DNA from: Atrichornis clamosus
Lineage: Eukaryota; Chordata; Aves; Passeriformes; Menuridae
Direction of reading: 5' to 3'
NCBI GenBank assembly: GCA_013400975.1
Contig: WBMZ01006392.1
Coordinates: forward strand, 62,001 to 126,000
Length of the DNA: 64,000 nt
This document shows positions 39,935 to 52,359 of this stretch, piece by piece. A model generated the notes under the pieces. It was not told where the DNA came from, did not search any database, and saw only the letters and a program-made list of their open reading frames with translations. Numbering within the stretch: the first letter of the stretch is position 1; every line of letters begins with the position of its first letter. The position numbers were made by a program, and so were the translations under genes.

Positions 39935-40212
39935 CCTGCGCGCGCGGCGGCCGAGTCCCGCCTCAGACCCCACCCGCGCCCGGCAAGAGCAGCGGCACGC
40001 GGAGCGCATCGATGGCGGTCACCCGTGCCACGAGCTGCTCCCGTTCTCAGCGCGGCCCCATCACGCCCCGCGGAGCCACGGGAACAGGGGAAGGAGACAA
40101 GCCATCCCCTAGCCACCCAGTGCGTTACACAGTCCTCCAGGAAGGTCCTGGAAGCTGCATGCGAGTTGAAAGGGTATCAGCAGCACTTGAATTTAGAGGG
40201 TTGTTGCTGAAA

Positions 40213-40490
40213 ATAATTAGGAAGAAATTCTTTAGGAAGGCGTTCTTTAATTTAGGCTGGAATTCTTTATTTCGGGAAGGAATTCTTCCCTGTGAGAGTG
40301 GGGAGGCCCTGACACAGGTTGCCCAGAGAAGCTGTGGCTGGCCCTGGATCCCTGAAGTGTCCAAGGCCAGGCTGGATGGGGCTTGGAGCACCCTGGTCCA
40401 TGGAAGGTGTCCCTGCCCATGGCAGGGGGTAGGACTGGATGAGATTTAAGGTCCCTTCCAACGCAAACCGTTCTGGGATTTTATGAAACT
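40213..40490 (+). mobile_element. CR1 LINE fragment upstream of DCK promoter
   Basis: CR1 3' region with GTTGCCCAGAGAAGCTGTGG, AGTGTCCAAGGCCAGGCTGG, GTGTCCCTGCCCATGGCAGG and CCTTCCAACGCAAACCGTTC. Its 5' part repeats an 'AGGAAG.AATTCTT' segment several times. It fills much of the gap between the MOB1B 3' end and the DCK CpG island. Confidence 0.95.
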
Positions 40491-40959
40491 CGAAAACTTC
40501 CCACACAGACACCAAACTCAAGGAGAGCCAAGTTAAACAGGGAAAAATCCTGAGCCACAGGAGATCGGCACCAGCAATGAGGTGGTTGTGACCCAAGATT
40601 TGTGTAAAAAATTGAAGTAAAAGCCAGATTTTTTAACCACCTTTTCCCAACTTGCCCGCCAGCCAGGCAGGGACTTACCTCAACATAGGGCGCTTCGGAA
40701 CTGGGCAGGGATGGCAGGGCAGCAAATCTGGAATGCTGCAGCTCTCAGGGTCACAGGAGGCTTTTGGGAGAAAGAAAAGCCCAAAAAAAAGAAAAAAAAA
40801 AGCACCTGTGCTGCTGGGCAAGCCCAAAAGCAGAGTCTGTACCTTGTGTGCCACTGGTGACCCAACATCATCCTTGAGTGTGTCAGATGTTTACAATATG
40901 GAGACGGGGGGGAATCTTTTACAAGTAGGAGATCATTTAGGAACAAGTCCAAGAAGGAA
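40491..40959. other. Spacer between MOB1B 3' end and CR1 upstream of DCK
   Basis: About 470 bases with no recognised element. It contains an A-rich stretch near 40780-40800. Confidence 0.5.
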
Positions 40960-43900
40960 ATACAGTCATGGTCAAACATAGCTATTTATTTTATCTTATA
41001 AACAGCCTTCAGTTTCTTATTGAAAAAAAAAAACCCCTAGAATTTAAATATTCTGTCCCATCACATACAACCATCTGTATACATTATTTACAACTCTCAA
41101 ATAAACACGGTGCGGATTTTCAGACATTCAACTTATTTTTTTTAATCAAAAGCTGTTTTCATTTAAAACTGGAATCTCCATCAGTGACTACAAACTGAAG
41201 CGGTATTGGCACAGTTAGCTCACAGTAAGGGTTCTCTCCTTGCGTTTTATACTTTACACTGCATTTTCTCCCATGTATTTATTTCAGGATTCTAAAGGAG
41301 GAGGAAAGGTTAGTGTCGCTTTCGGAATTTTTTTTTCCTTCAAAAATGGCCTTTTATTGAACCTTCATTCATTTTTATTGAGACCTCGTTCATTTTTATT
41401 GCATCCTTCTCTCTCTCCCAGTGCACACCAAGGTATGTGCCTCTACACAACACAACCACAGCATTCCCAAGTAGTCAAACAGCCATGAAATAAGTGTTCC
41501 CTCCGCGACACAGCTCGGAAAAATATCCCAAGTTGCAAACATACAAAAATAATGAGTATAGTTTAGTGGCTATAAAAAATTAATCTCCCCTAAAAATACA
41601 ATATTCTATGAACAATTTGGGGAATTGGTTCTTCCAACAAAATAAGGTAATTGGATATTTTCAAACTGAACGTGGCAAGAGGAAACCATATGGAAAGCAG
41701 GGAAATAAGAAAGTTTAACACTGAAAATCACCAATGTTACTCTCATGTGAAAAGAGAAGATATCCAGGAAAAGACAACAGGCATCCATAAAGCTGCCAGT
41801 GGTTTTAGGAGTGTGGGTTGAAAAAGAGACAACTGCTATCAGCAGTGAAGGAAACTAAGATTCTGCGTAAAAGAGAGTATTTTAGGGGAAAAAAAGCAAG
41901 GAAACTCTGTTCATGCTGCAGCTCCTTAAATAATCCAACTAAAAGGGAGGTTATGTACAGTAACAGTACTCTGGCAGGTAGGAAGCGGGGAGAGGGCAGC
42001 AAGGAAAAGTACAATATCCATAAAGGATGTGTTTATAGTAAAACTGTGTCTGGTGATCTGGGAGAAAGGAAGTAGGGGCAAGAAACAGAAAGGAACAATC
42101 TGAAAGGTAAGTCAAGTCCATAGCAGCAAATAGGTGTCCTTACCTGTTAACTGAGGGTCAGGGACACAGGGAGAGGGTTCAGTTCCTAAGGACTGAGTCA
42201 GGACAGTGCTCCTCTCTCTCTCCAAGGAAAAGCAGAAGTTCAAAGCTCTACATTGCATAGTAAGCAGGAAAAGAAATTTGATACTTGCAGACGGGCTGCC
42301 TGCCCCTCAAAACGTGTTTTCTCCCCTCAGCCACCTGCACCAGCAGAACACCGTGGTTTTGTTTCCTCTTTGCATGATTAACTTGTATCCCTGACTTGAA
42401 CTTGAAAGACTTGGACAACACATCCAGTATTCATCCAACCTGAGCACTGTCAGCACTGCCAGTGGTGGCTGAGCTCCATGGACTCGGCCCTTTGCCCTTC
42501 CCAGCCCGAGGGAGGTGCCCTCCTCAAGTCACCACCCAAATCCCTGACAAGATCTGAAATGCTGGTAGCTACAAACCACCACAAACCATGGAATTTTGGG
42601 GCTCTGTCAGACTGGAAGGCCTCAGGCAGCACTGGAAGTACAGCCTGGTTTAACCCCACTGGCACTTTCTGCTCCGGATGACCAAAGCTGGAAGTTTTTG
42701 TCTCTGAGCGCTCGTCACCCCCCAAAGTCCGCAGTGGGGGCCTAGAGCAGCACAGGGTTTGTTTTTCTGGGGTTTATTTGAGAGGCTAGGGGGTGTCTCC
42801 CTCTTTTCCTCCCATAAATGCACTGTTTTATAAACACATTCACTCAATCCAGATAGCATTTGTGGCGACTTCTGAGTGGCATTTCCATGTGCCCTTACTT
42901 CGGGAGTGTAAACACACACCAATGTCTGGTCCCACAGCTTTCAGAAGCAAAACAACAATGAAAAGCTGCAAAAAGAAACAGCACGGGGATACTAAATCCC
43001 CACCACTGCAAACACATCTTCAATGATGTTATTTTGAAGTGTTGTGTGTAATTAAACAATGTGTTCCTACAGCTGTCAGGCAAATCATGATCTCCAAGCT
43101 TTTATTACGTGCCTAGGAACTATTCGGTCGAAGTCTTTCTACTGACAGACATTAAATTAAAAAATACACTATCCACCTAGGACTCATTATTTTACGCAGT
43201 TCATTCCAATTCTCATTGGCTGAACTGCAGCAGATGCCTCTGGATTTCTGGAATTGGCTACTAAAAAGAGAAAAACTGCAACAAGAACAAAACCCTCCCA
43301 GGGCAGAAGTGTGCTAGGGATGTGAACTACTGCACTGGTATCTCCTCGCAAATCCTCACTTCTACACATTTTTTTTTTCCAGCTTCTTGCTAGTACACGA
43401 CACCAAACCAATGAATCATCTTGAAATGTAATGGGGGTTATCATCCGTCTAGCACCTTGGAGCTTCTACCTTGCTCACTCTGTGTCTAAAACTGTGCAGT
43501 TTAAATTTGGGACATCGGTCACTTTTGCACTGCCAGGTGGATGGTGGCATAGGGAGGAGCCAAAAGATCAGGATACCTCATTTGAACCCAGCAACTCCTA
43601 AATGAGTAATTTCTGTGCTCAGATGTTACTAGCTGGCTGTATTAAAGACCACTCACCTAATTAGCAGGCTTCTGCACAGCATTTCCCACTTTACTCAGCA
43701 TTTTTGGTCAAGCCAAGGCACAGAAAACAGAAGCTCAACTTCTCCGTCATGTGCTAACCTTGGCTCCACCTGTCCCTGTGACTTTTCCCAACAGCTGGAG
43801 TTCCTTGGAGGTGGGCAGCAATTTTAAATGGGGGAGAACACCATCACGCTAACATAACTCCAAAGGAATCCATTAAATTATCTTCCCTCCAGGACACACT

Positions 43901-44880
43901 TCCTAAAACAGCCAACACTGGCCGCCAGAGCACCTCCTCAGAGCCAGACTTCGTATTCCCAACTTAAAAATACCCTTCCACTAGTTATTTTTCAAGCCAG
44001 GTTTTCCTTATTATTATTCTTATTATCCCAGTGCAATTTTTTATAGGGAATATTTTCCCTTACTGTATTTGTGCAAACTAACTGTTCATTTGGCAACTGC
44101 TAGGGAAACTTAACAAGTTGACTGACCCAACTGATGCTTTCCTGCTAAGAAAATAAAAGCAGCTATGCAAAGTTCCATGGCAACAGACATGGAACTACTT
44201 GCTTAGCACAAGATCTGTGTGATTTTGACACCACCTTCGCAGTTTCACTTTAGCAACTAGAACTTCACTTTTCTTTGTAAGAAATATCTAGTTTTGAAAA
44301 AGTCTATATTCATTTCTAAAAAAATAAGACAAGTATTTGTATTAAAAGCTGGAGATCATTGATTTCAGCAAGTTATGGCTTTTTTTTTTCTAGTGTAAGC
44401 ATAGATATATATATTTAAAACAACTATCAGTAAGTGTCTGGGTGTTAGTACATATTTTCTGTTTCCAGCAATGTTCAGTATTGTATGTGCTTTGCACCTC
44501 AGAAGTGAGTCTGCCAAGGCACTTAGAGAATGTAAGCAAGTCTTCCAGGGACTTCATGAGAATGGGCTACCACTGACACAACACAAGAACCCATCCACCA
44601 GCACAGTCAATCCCCCAACCAAGCACGTTTCCTTTATAAACACTCAGCACCTGCTAGAAATTCCACAATGAATAACAATAATTTTTAAAAAGCTATTTAC
44701 CACATGTCACTAACAGAGAAAAGATTTCCCCTAATAAAAGCACAGAAAGTAGATCTCAGCTGTCACTAGTAACAGCACAGGGGGGTTGTTTTGTTTTTTT
44801 AAAAAAACCCAAATTAACAAAAAACCAAATACCACACGCTTGCTTAAAGAAACATGTGACCTCAAGAAGTCCTCTTCCTT
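40960..44880 (-). other. MOB1B: Probable long MOB1B 3' UTR
   Basis: About 3.9 kb of AT-rich sequence without coding similarity follows the stop, with no interspersed repeat recognised in it. Minus-strand AATAAA signals occur at 41395-41400, 41374-41379, 41353-41358, 41278-41283 and 40985-40990. The last is followed by a T/G-rich stretch and is the best distal candidate. Mammalian MOB1B also has a long 3' UTR. The exact end is inferred. Confidence 0.6.
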
Positions 44881-44958
44881 TTATCTGTCCTTCGAGGTGA
44901 GTTTTTCAATCAGTTCTTGAAGTGGTGCAAGTTCTCTTCTATCAATAAGGTTGAATTC
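44881..44958 (-). CDS. MOB1B: MOB1B coding exon 6 (terminal)
   Basis: 78 bases from acceptor CATCCCTGTTACAG. Encodes the last 25 residues, [20 protein letters not shown] then TSKDR and TAA. TSKDR distinguishes MOB1B from MOB1A, which ends GSKDR. Confidence 0.97.
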   Translation of the reverse strand, partial: EFNLIDRRELAPLQELIEKLTSKDR

Positions 44959-47900
44959 CTGTAACAGGGATGAGGAGAAACACACACACACACAGAGTTT
45001 TGTACACGCAGCTCAAGTGAGAAGCCTTATTCAGCCAGAATTGATTTGGCAGTAGGCTCTCCAAGTCCAGGCTTGGCCACTACAGCCCCTCCTGCCCGCC
45101 TGCCACTCACTGAACAGCAGTGTTCCACTGCCTGAAGCCTTCTCCCCCAGTTAAAGGAAGGGAACTTAAGACACTCTTTTTTTCCACAAGGGAAGGGGAG
45201 TCATGTTGCTTTGAAGCAAGCACACTGTTTGCCATCTCCTTACCTGAACAAAAAATATAAAGTGCTTGAAAGAAGTGTTAAGGTGTGCCTCTTCCTGCAG
45301 CTGGATCACTGGGTCAAAGTGCTGGTGGTAGATGTGGGCGTAAACTCTGAAGAGACGCTTTAGAATTGTCTTGGCCACTGACATGAAATTCTTTGGGAAC
45401 GGTACGCCTGGAAAGAAGAAAACAGATGGCTTATTTTTCAACTCCCAGGAAATGTTTGCCTGTTTTGAAAGCCACTGCAGTCCAGGAGAGATGAAATCAG
45501 TTTCAACAGCACACCTTTGCCACTGCTCAGTTTTTATTAAAATAGGTTGGGAAATGGCAACCGGCTACTGGGAGTGATAAACTCTTTAGCTGACACTTCC
45601 CCAGGCTAAAAAAAATATATGTATCAACCATCTAAAAGGATGAAACCTGTCTAGTTTCTCCCCACCTACCAATTTGCCCAGCCAGCTTAGCTCTTCTACA
45701 GCCTTCCCAAGTGCTCAAGTCCTGCCTGAAGGCCAGAGGCCCAAGCTCTGGATGCTCCACTGCCAGTCAGGACCTCACTAATGCTTCCAGGCCCCAGCAA
45801 TAATGTTTTCATGCTCCTGCTTAAGCCTGCCCTGCTCCCATGTACATCAAAATCCCTCCTCTGGCTGCTGCACCACACAGGAAATTCCTATTTATTTGGT
45901 TAGTTTGTGGGCTCTGAAAGGACTGTTTCGCTTAGGAAGCTTTAATGGAAATGTGTCAGAAGCTTCAGAAACTATTCAAAAATTAAAGCAAGTAAGAGAC
46001 CTCCCTTGCTATCTTTTCCAACTGTTGGTTGGTCACTATTTCCTCACTGCTTTTCCAAAAGAAACCGCTTTAAAACACCTATTTTTCATCTTCACTTGAA
46101 AAGAAACAAACAAAAAAATCATTAACATAAGATCAAAGTTGAAATTCAGCTTCTTTGGAGATAAGGCCTGAAAGTTCCTCATGAGGACCAAACATCTCTT
46201 CTATGACAAAAAGCTGCCTGCTACTGGTTATAAGCATTTGAGAACCTCTGCTTTCTTTCTAAAGAAACAACTGTTCAAAATGAATAAAATATCAGACCCA
46301 ATGAACAGAGTCAGTTATTAAATAGAAACAGTACTTCCTGCATTCAGAATTGTGACAGATGTTTATTAGGAGTATTAATGCGTGGACCAGAGTTCACATA
46401 CTGCCACATAAATTTTATCTTAAAAGGTAATATAGATAATGTAACCTTTCAAAATTGCCCTGCACATCAGTCACTAAGGAGACCTTTCAATGCTCGAAGA
46501 CATGAGTGTTCCTGTACACCTGTCATCCAAACACAGCGTTCAGCTGCAGTTACTCACTGTACCTATTTTAGAAGGAAATAGCGTTTCGTCATCCAGCTGA
46601 TCCTGGACCCAGGTCATCAGGTAATCGATGTACTTTGGTGCGGAGCACTTGATGGGTTTCTTTATGTTTGTGCCATCTGCCCAGTGGTACTCGTACCTGG
46701 GGTGGGACAACAAGGCATTTAACCCCAGCGCATCATTCCTATGAAGGCCTGGAAGGCTGCTCTTCCTGCTCCACTCCCCGTGCTCCCACACCCTCCCACT
46801 GTCCTTCCCCGGAACCAAGGTCCGAATGCTCCGCGTCGCCCGCGGCTGCTCCTCATCCAACCTTCCCAAGGGAATCCTGCTCTAGTTACCTCCTGCAGGC
46901 CTTCCCAAACTTCAGCCACACTGCCACAGTGAGTGGCAACACTCAACACCTGCAGCAGCTGCCAGCCAGACACACCAAACCCCTCAAACTTGGGGAATTT
47001 ACTTACATTTGAAAATATTCTTAAGATTTTGAATAGCTGAAGACCGAACTACATAGGCTCTAGCCAGAGATCCCAAATTATGGCTGTTTTACAGACACAG
47101 GCTCTTAGGAATGCTATTACAAAATTGGAAACTGATATAAAGTGCCATTCAGCAAAAAGAAGAGGTTTGGTGCAACCTGGCCTAGCGGAACATGTCCCTG
47201 CCCATGGCAGGGGGTTAGGGCGGGATGAGATTTAAGGTTCCTTCAAACCCAAACCAGACTGGGATTCTCATTCTATGATTAAGAAAACTTCTAGACTACG
47301 TACATGACCAGACAGCAACAAGTCTTCATGAAATTCAGAACGGAACAGATATTTTGCCTGTCTTTGGGAATGCTACTGACACCAGTCCAAAGGCAGGAGA
47401 AGGTGGATAATCTTGGAAACATATTGTTTAAAAACCCCAAACACATGTAACACGAGGAGTCTGACAATACCAGCTCTCAAGTGAACCACGGTGTTTGTAT
47501 TTTAAAGATCACACCCACAGTTTTATGCAAAGCTTAACTGCATCTGATAAATCTGCCTTCTCGTTTTGTTTAACAAATTCAGCTTTGTCAGAACAACTAC
47601 TGGGAGAACATATTCACCATAAACAAATTTGACAAGGGATTCTGAAGGTGCTGCTCACAACAGGATTAAAAAATTCCATTTTTCTAAGAGCAACAAATCA
47701 GAGGTTCTGAAAGCATTTTAAAATTGTATCTAAGAACACATGCAAATATCCCAGACACACCAAGTGGACCATGTGTCTGGACTGATGAAAGATCAGGATT
47801 TCTCACCACCCAGTAATGCCCTAATACCAAGATTTAAGTGGTATTCATATAGGACAAATATCAACATTTAGCTGAGGTGCCAGGATTAGTCCAGAGCCAG

Positions 47901-50900
47901 AGCAAAACAGCAAACTGAGTTCCATGCTGAAAAATTTATCCAAATAACATCCAGCCATGAGAAGCCTCTGTCCCTGCCCACACCACCATGGGGTAATCCT
48001 GCATTCTTCAGAAGGAATTGTCTTATACTAAAAACACAAGTTATTTGCCATCTATAAACAGAAAACCCAATCATGGGTCATTATTCTCACTGGAAAAATA
48101 TCTCTGAATATAAATGATCACAGGACCAGCAGTATTTACATGTACCACACAATTACATTTACATGGCCTAAAACAACCCCTAAATCCCTAAAAAAACCCC
48201 TGTTACACTGATGGCTGTTCAGCAACTGGTGTAAGAACAGCGAGAAGTGATAACCATCTCAGTTTTTCGAGGTAAGAAATGGCTGGCCTTTGCTGAAGTG
48301 AAAAGAATGGGATATTATGTCAGCAATTGTGTTTGGGAACAAATTAAAACAGTATTTTTTTTCCAATGGTGAGGCAACTAGCTGTACTCTTAGATTATGA
48401 CATGTTCTTCTGTCAATGGCTATCGGTCTCTTCAGATAGAAATAGGTTCTTTTCTGCAAATGAAGGAGAGGATTGCTTTTATTCATAGTTTATTTACGAT
48501 TTTACACTAATTTAAAAGGAAGCACTGCTCTCCCTGCCACTCAGACATGTAGGTATTTTCCAATTTGGAAGACAAGTTGGAGAGCAAGAAAAACACAAAC
48601 ACTGGATGTCTCTACAGAAGCATGAGCAAGAATCCAAGAAGTACAGGGCACAGGGTAAGAGATTCTTATCCAGACATCTAATATTTCTACAATACCTCCA
48701 AGAAAGATTTTGGTAAGCCCTAATGGAATGCCTGCATATAAAAACCTTAAGTCTTCATTTAAGAAGCCCTCATTATCGTTCCAGGGAAAAAAAAAAAAAA
48801 AAAAAAAAAGAAGGGGGAAAAATAATGTTGATAATCAGTTTACTTCCCAGGTTAAAGAGGGGGGGGAACAAAACACCAAACAAATAAAAACACAGACCAA
48901 AAAAAACCAACTTTATATTCCCCATTCCTTAACAGAAGTTCAAATCCTTCTTCCCTTTCTCATCCTTTCCACCCAACTCTGGCACTCAACTGAGCTAGTC
49001 TCAAGCTTTTAAATGAAAAACCATCTCAAAAATTGCCCTCAGTCAACGATGTGTAAAACCATGCTCTTACTTGGGGCCAGCAGACATCACGGGGCAGCTC
49101 TCCTCCGTACAGAAGTCCGTGATGGTTCCATAAAGCATATTGATCTGGTTGAAGAAGTCGACAGCTGAAAAGCATGGAAACCATCCATTATCACTCTGCA
49201 ACACGAGATTCCTACAGCCCAGACCAGAAAGCAAGGGTTCTGGAATTGGTTTTGGGAAAAAACTTCATTGTTGTTGCTTTTTTAAGATCTATTATAAAGG
49301 AGATGCGGAATGCAACCACCAACTTTCTGGAACAGCCTCCAGCAAGAACTATTTAATTGTTCACTGCAGCAAAATCTTCAGCTGGAGTAAGACATGAGAA
49401 ATAGAAAGCCTAGTTACTTCCTTTTCTGAAAGTCGGGTGCATTTCATCAGAATCCCCAATTCTACTGGCAAGTATAGAATAAAAGAAGGATTTTCAGCAT
49501 AAACTTTCCAACTAGAGAGAGCAGTTACTCATTAGGTGACAGCAGCTTCTCTTAGGCTTGTAATCCAAATGCCCACCTTTTCCAACAACATATCATAGAC
49601 TCAGACTGCTTTGGTGGGAAGGGAATTAAAAGTTCATCTCGTTCCACCCCCCTGCAGGGACACCTTCCACTGTCCCAGGTTGGATAGTGGAAGGTGTCTC
49701 TAAACCCTGTCCAACCCAGCCTTGGACACTTCCAGGGATGGGGCAGCCACAGCTTCTCTGGGCAACCTGTGCCAGGGCCTCAGCACCCTCACAGGGAAGA
49801 ATTTCTTCCCAATACCCCATCTAACCCTGCTTTTTTAGTTACTCTTTTAGTTTATTACTCCAAACTCTTTGAAAAGAAGGTTCTTTTTCAGTAACTAACA
49901 GAAGGTTCTGTTCCAAGGAACTGTGGTTACTGCAATCAGTTTATAAAATCCACTTTATCTGCAGACATCTTTCAGAGAATAAACATCAATGATTAGACAA
50001 GCATCACGGCAGCAAGTTACAGCTACTGCTCATCAGATGCAGGATACCAGCCCTTGCTTCTGAAGTGCATACAAGAACTTAATTAAGTTTCCATTCCCTG
50101 CTCCCAGCAGAAACCACAGTTCGCTTCAAGGCAGGCATACTCAGAAAACTCACACAGGCTCTGACAAAATGACTGATTATGGCAAATCCCACACTTGGAA
50201 GTCTCAAAATCCATATGCACATCAACTCATTCCCTAAGACATCAGTCAGGCTGAGCAAGAAGAGCACGTTTGATTTTGTGCTCTCAGGGTAAAAGCAATG
50301 ACATGGAGTCACACATTCTGTTCCCTCATGAGATCTCCCAGTGAGCAGAAGGAGCTCACAGTGACCAGGCACTGGTGCTCGGTGTGGTGCAGGGATGCTC
50401 AGGGAAGGGAGCACATCATCAGCTCACTACTTAATTACACAGCTGTAATTTTATTATAGCTCATTCAGCAGCTAAGTCATCTGGGAAGGGAAAAACTGCT
50501 GCCACATAGGAAAGCAGAGACGGGGAGTGAAGGAACCACCAAAAGGGAAGAATGCCAGCAATACATGAGGCATCTTTAGTAATGCTTACTCACACAAGCG
50601 GGCTGGCTTTTTCTCTAGACAGTTTTGCAATGCAGTGTGAATAAACTTTTGCAAAGGATAGTGTCAGCAATTCCAGCATGCCCTGGAGGCAGCGGCAAGT
50701 GGAGCACCAGAGCACTGCGTGGCTGGTTAAGAACAGGAAGGTGGAAGTCAGTTTAACAGTTTCACTTCCCAAACATGTCAAAGAGTGAGAAGAAAGAAGG
50801 CAGAACCACAGAAACAATTAGAGGACATTTATCTCGAGCATAATTTCTACTGCAGTGCACAATCAATCCTATACCACCATCGAGGCACACCAAGCCTGGG

Positions 50901-51767
50901 AGACAAAAGATGAGGAAACACCCAGACAGAGCTTGTGGCAGCCAAAACTACAGAGTGATGGGATGTGGGATAATCCATTCTTTAAGAGCAAAGGGCAAAA
51001 TGCATGCAGCAGGGAAAGCAAGGAGGAAACAAGGTCAAGCAGTCAGAAAATGTTAATTTAGGGATCATTGTTTGGCCTGAAAACAAGAGATTTCAGACAA
51101 ACAGCTTTAGAGGAAGTTAAAAGAATGACATCAGAGACTTACGAGAGCAAAAGCTCAAAATTCAGTAGGAACAAAAGGAACTAACTTTAGGAGAATTACA
51201 AACCCCATTAGAATCCCATAATGATTCACGCTGGAAAAGACCTCTGAGATCATCGAGTCCAACCTGTGACCAATCTCCACCTTGTCACTAGACCAGAGCA
51301 CTGAGTGCCATGTCCAGGGATGGGGACTCCATCATCTCCAATGCTTGACAACCTTTTCCACAAAGAAATTCTTCCTGATGTCCAACGGAACTTTGAGGCC
51401 ACTTCCACTCATCCTGTCCCTTGTTCCCTGAGAGCAAAGGCTGACCCCAGCGTGGCTCCACTCTCCTCTCAGGGACTTGTGGAGAGCGAGGCCCCTTGAT
51501 CCTCCTTTTCTCCAGAAACAGAAAGGGCACACAGTTGTCTGCCCACAAGTGTCAGCCCACATTCAACACTCCCATTATGAAAAAAAGGCCAGCAACTTAC
51601 TGTTAACTGCAACCCATTCATTTAAGTCTTCCCCGTCTGGAAGCATCACAGCCATCCGGAGGTTGCCACTTCCCAGCGTGGCCTCGGCGTGTTTGAGCAG
51701 CTCGTACTGATGAGACCCCTCCGGAATATTCTTCTTTGGTTTGAAGGTTTTGGAAGAGCGACTACCA
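44881..51767 (-). CDS. MOB1B: MOB kinase activator 1B, coding exons 2-6 (exon 1 outside window)
   Basis: Adaptor of the Hippo and NDR pathways: MOB1 bound by MST1/2 and phosphorylated then binds and activates LATS1/2 and NDR kinases. Exons (minus strand): 51767-51601, 49164-49071, 46696-46563, 45407-45244, 44958-44881. They encode residues 5-216 with matching phases. Paralogue-specific residues favour MOB1B over MOB1A: GS before [39 protein letters not shown] and the end LTSKDR. The zinc ligands Cys79, Cys84, His161 and His166 and the MST target threonines 12 and 35 are present. The only obvious change seen against human is Asp for Glu in [11 protein letters not shown]. The exon giving MSFL plus two bases was searched for up to 64 kb and not found, so intron 1 exceeds 12 kb. 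Same strand as DCK and upstream of it, as in mammals. Confidence 0.98.
44982..44995 (+). repeat. Short CA microsatellite
   Basis: About seven CA units in MOB1B intron 5, roughly 25 bases upstream of exon 6 on the coding strand (TG repeat there). It lies just behind the terminal acceptor. Confidence 0.8.
45244..45407 (-). CDS. MOB1B: MOB1B coding exon 5
   Basis: 164 bases from acceptor TTCTTTCCAG. Encodes [20 protein letters not shown], then [20 protein letters not shown], up to KHFIFFVQ, with zinc-ligand histidines 161 and 166. The donor is GTTCAG|GTAAGG. Confidence 0.97.
46563..46696 (-). CDS. MOB1B: MOB1B coding exon 4
   Basis: 134 bases from acceptor TCCCACCCCAG. Encodes [20 protein letters not shown] through [10 protein letters not shown], the most conserved block of the Mob1/phocein domain. 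The donor is AAAATAG|GTACAG. Confidence 0.97.
47160..47282 (+). mobile_element. CR1 LINE 3' end fragment in MOB1B intron 3
   Basis: GTGCAACCTGGCCTAGCGGA, GTCCCTGCCCATGGCAGGGG, and the tail TGGGATTCTCATTCTATGAT. Lies between MOB1B exons 3 and 4, antisense to the gene. Confidence 0.92.
48785..48809 (+). repeat. Poly(A) run
   Basis: An uninterrupted run of about 25 A (T on the MOB1B coding strand), in the intron between MOB1B exons 3 and 4. No retroposed sequence was recognised immediately 5' of it, so it is listed as a simple repeat. Confidence 0.9.
49071..49164 (-). CDS. MOB1B: MOB1B coding exon 3
   Basis: 94 bases from acceptor CATGCTTTTCAG. Encodes [18 protein letters not shown] then [13 protein letters not shown], with zinc-ligand cysteines 79 and 84. 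The donor is CCCCAA|GTAAGA. The DFCTEES wording is that of MOB1B. Confidence 0.97.
49588..49835 (-). mobile_element. CR1 LINE fragment in MOB1B intron 2
   Basis: Reverse-orientation CR1: ATCATAGACTCAGACTG (tail side), TCATCTCGTTCCACCCCCCT, CCTTGGACACTTCCAGGGAT and CCACAGCTTCTCTGGGCAAC. Lies between exons 2 and 3, same orientation as MOB1B. Confidence 0.94.
51205..51520 (-). mobile_element. CR1 LINE fragment in MOB1B intron 2
   Basis: Reverse-orientation CR1 of another subfamily: AAGACCTCTGAGATCATCGA, GTCCAACCTGTGACC, GAAATTCTTCCTGATGTCCA, CTCCACTCTCCTCTCAGGG. It ends about 80 bases from MOB1B exon 2. Confidence 0.93.
51601..51767 (-). CDS. MOB1B: MOB1B coding exon 2
   Basis: 167 bases from acceptor TCTCTTTTGCAG. 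Completes codon 5 and encodes [20 protein letters not shown] through NEWVAVN, including Thr12 and Thr35. The donor is GTTAACA|GTAAGT. Confidence 0.97.
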
Positions 51768-52359
51768 CTGCAAAAGAGAGAGGAAATATTTAGAGACCTT
51801 TTGGAACAAGGAGCAAAGAAAGAAACAAGCAGACAAGTCCTTTGCAAAGATGAGATCAACATTAAATACTTTACCACTCACATATTTTCACGTTGCAACA
51901 GGGCATTTAACAAAAACTGGGATGCAAATGTAACAGGTATTCCGACCTTTTCAAACCATTTTCTTACCTAATCACTTTCTTACCTATAATTTTGTTTGGA
52001 AAAACATAGACTGGCTTAGACAATTGAATTTTAAATGATGGCAGTGAGCCTGGATGGCACATGAACCCCTAACATGTCAGAAACATGACGTGTAAAACAT
52101 TTGCAGAGAAGTGTCAAATGAGCTGATATTTGTGAACGTTTTCATGTATGAGCTGAGAAAAGATTTCCGTCAGAAAAGGCAAATTGTGCTCTGAATTCCA
52201 ATGCAAGTGGAAAGACATCAAACCCAGACAGCACAATTTTCATTACAAATATTACCCAGATCTCGTTTCCATCTATAAAAGACTTGACCAATGTTTCGCT
52301 ACTCCTCTAAGGACCAAACAGAATTTTTTGTTAGTGGGGTGCAAGGGTTGTCTCTCTTT

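Larger units (their letters stand above)
39640..40110. promoter_or_regulatory. CpG island and DCK core promoter
   Basis: This is the only long block of high G+C with frequent CpG in the window. It spans DCK exon 1 and about 300 bases upstream. No TATA box is visible, as expected for a housekeeping CpG-island promoter. It contains a GC box, a TTCAAA plus E2F-like pair and a perfect CRE, listed separately. The transcription start is inferred to lie between about 39820 and 39900. Confidence 0.85.

Noticed and set aside
39889..40449. 186-codon plus-strand frame starting in the CpG island, suggesting a divergent gene
   Set aside because: Its first part is GC-rich promoter sequence and the second half runs through the CR1 at 40213, so the length comes from composition and repeat, not from a gene.
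51288..51562. Minus- and plus-strand frames around 51.3-51.5 kb
   Set aside because: They lie within the CR1 at 51205. Similar frames at 15715, 23079, 23243, 40267, 49626 and 52383 are also CR1 shadows.
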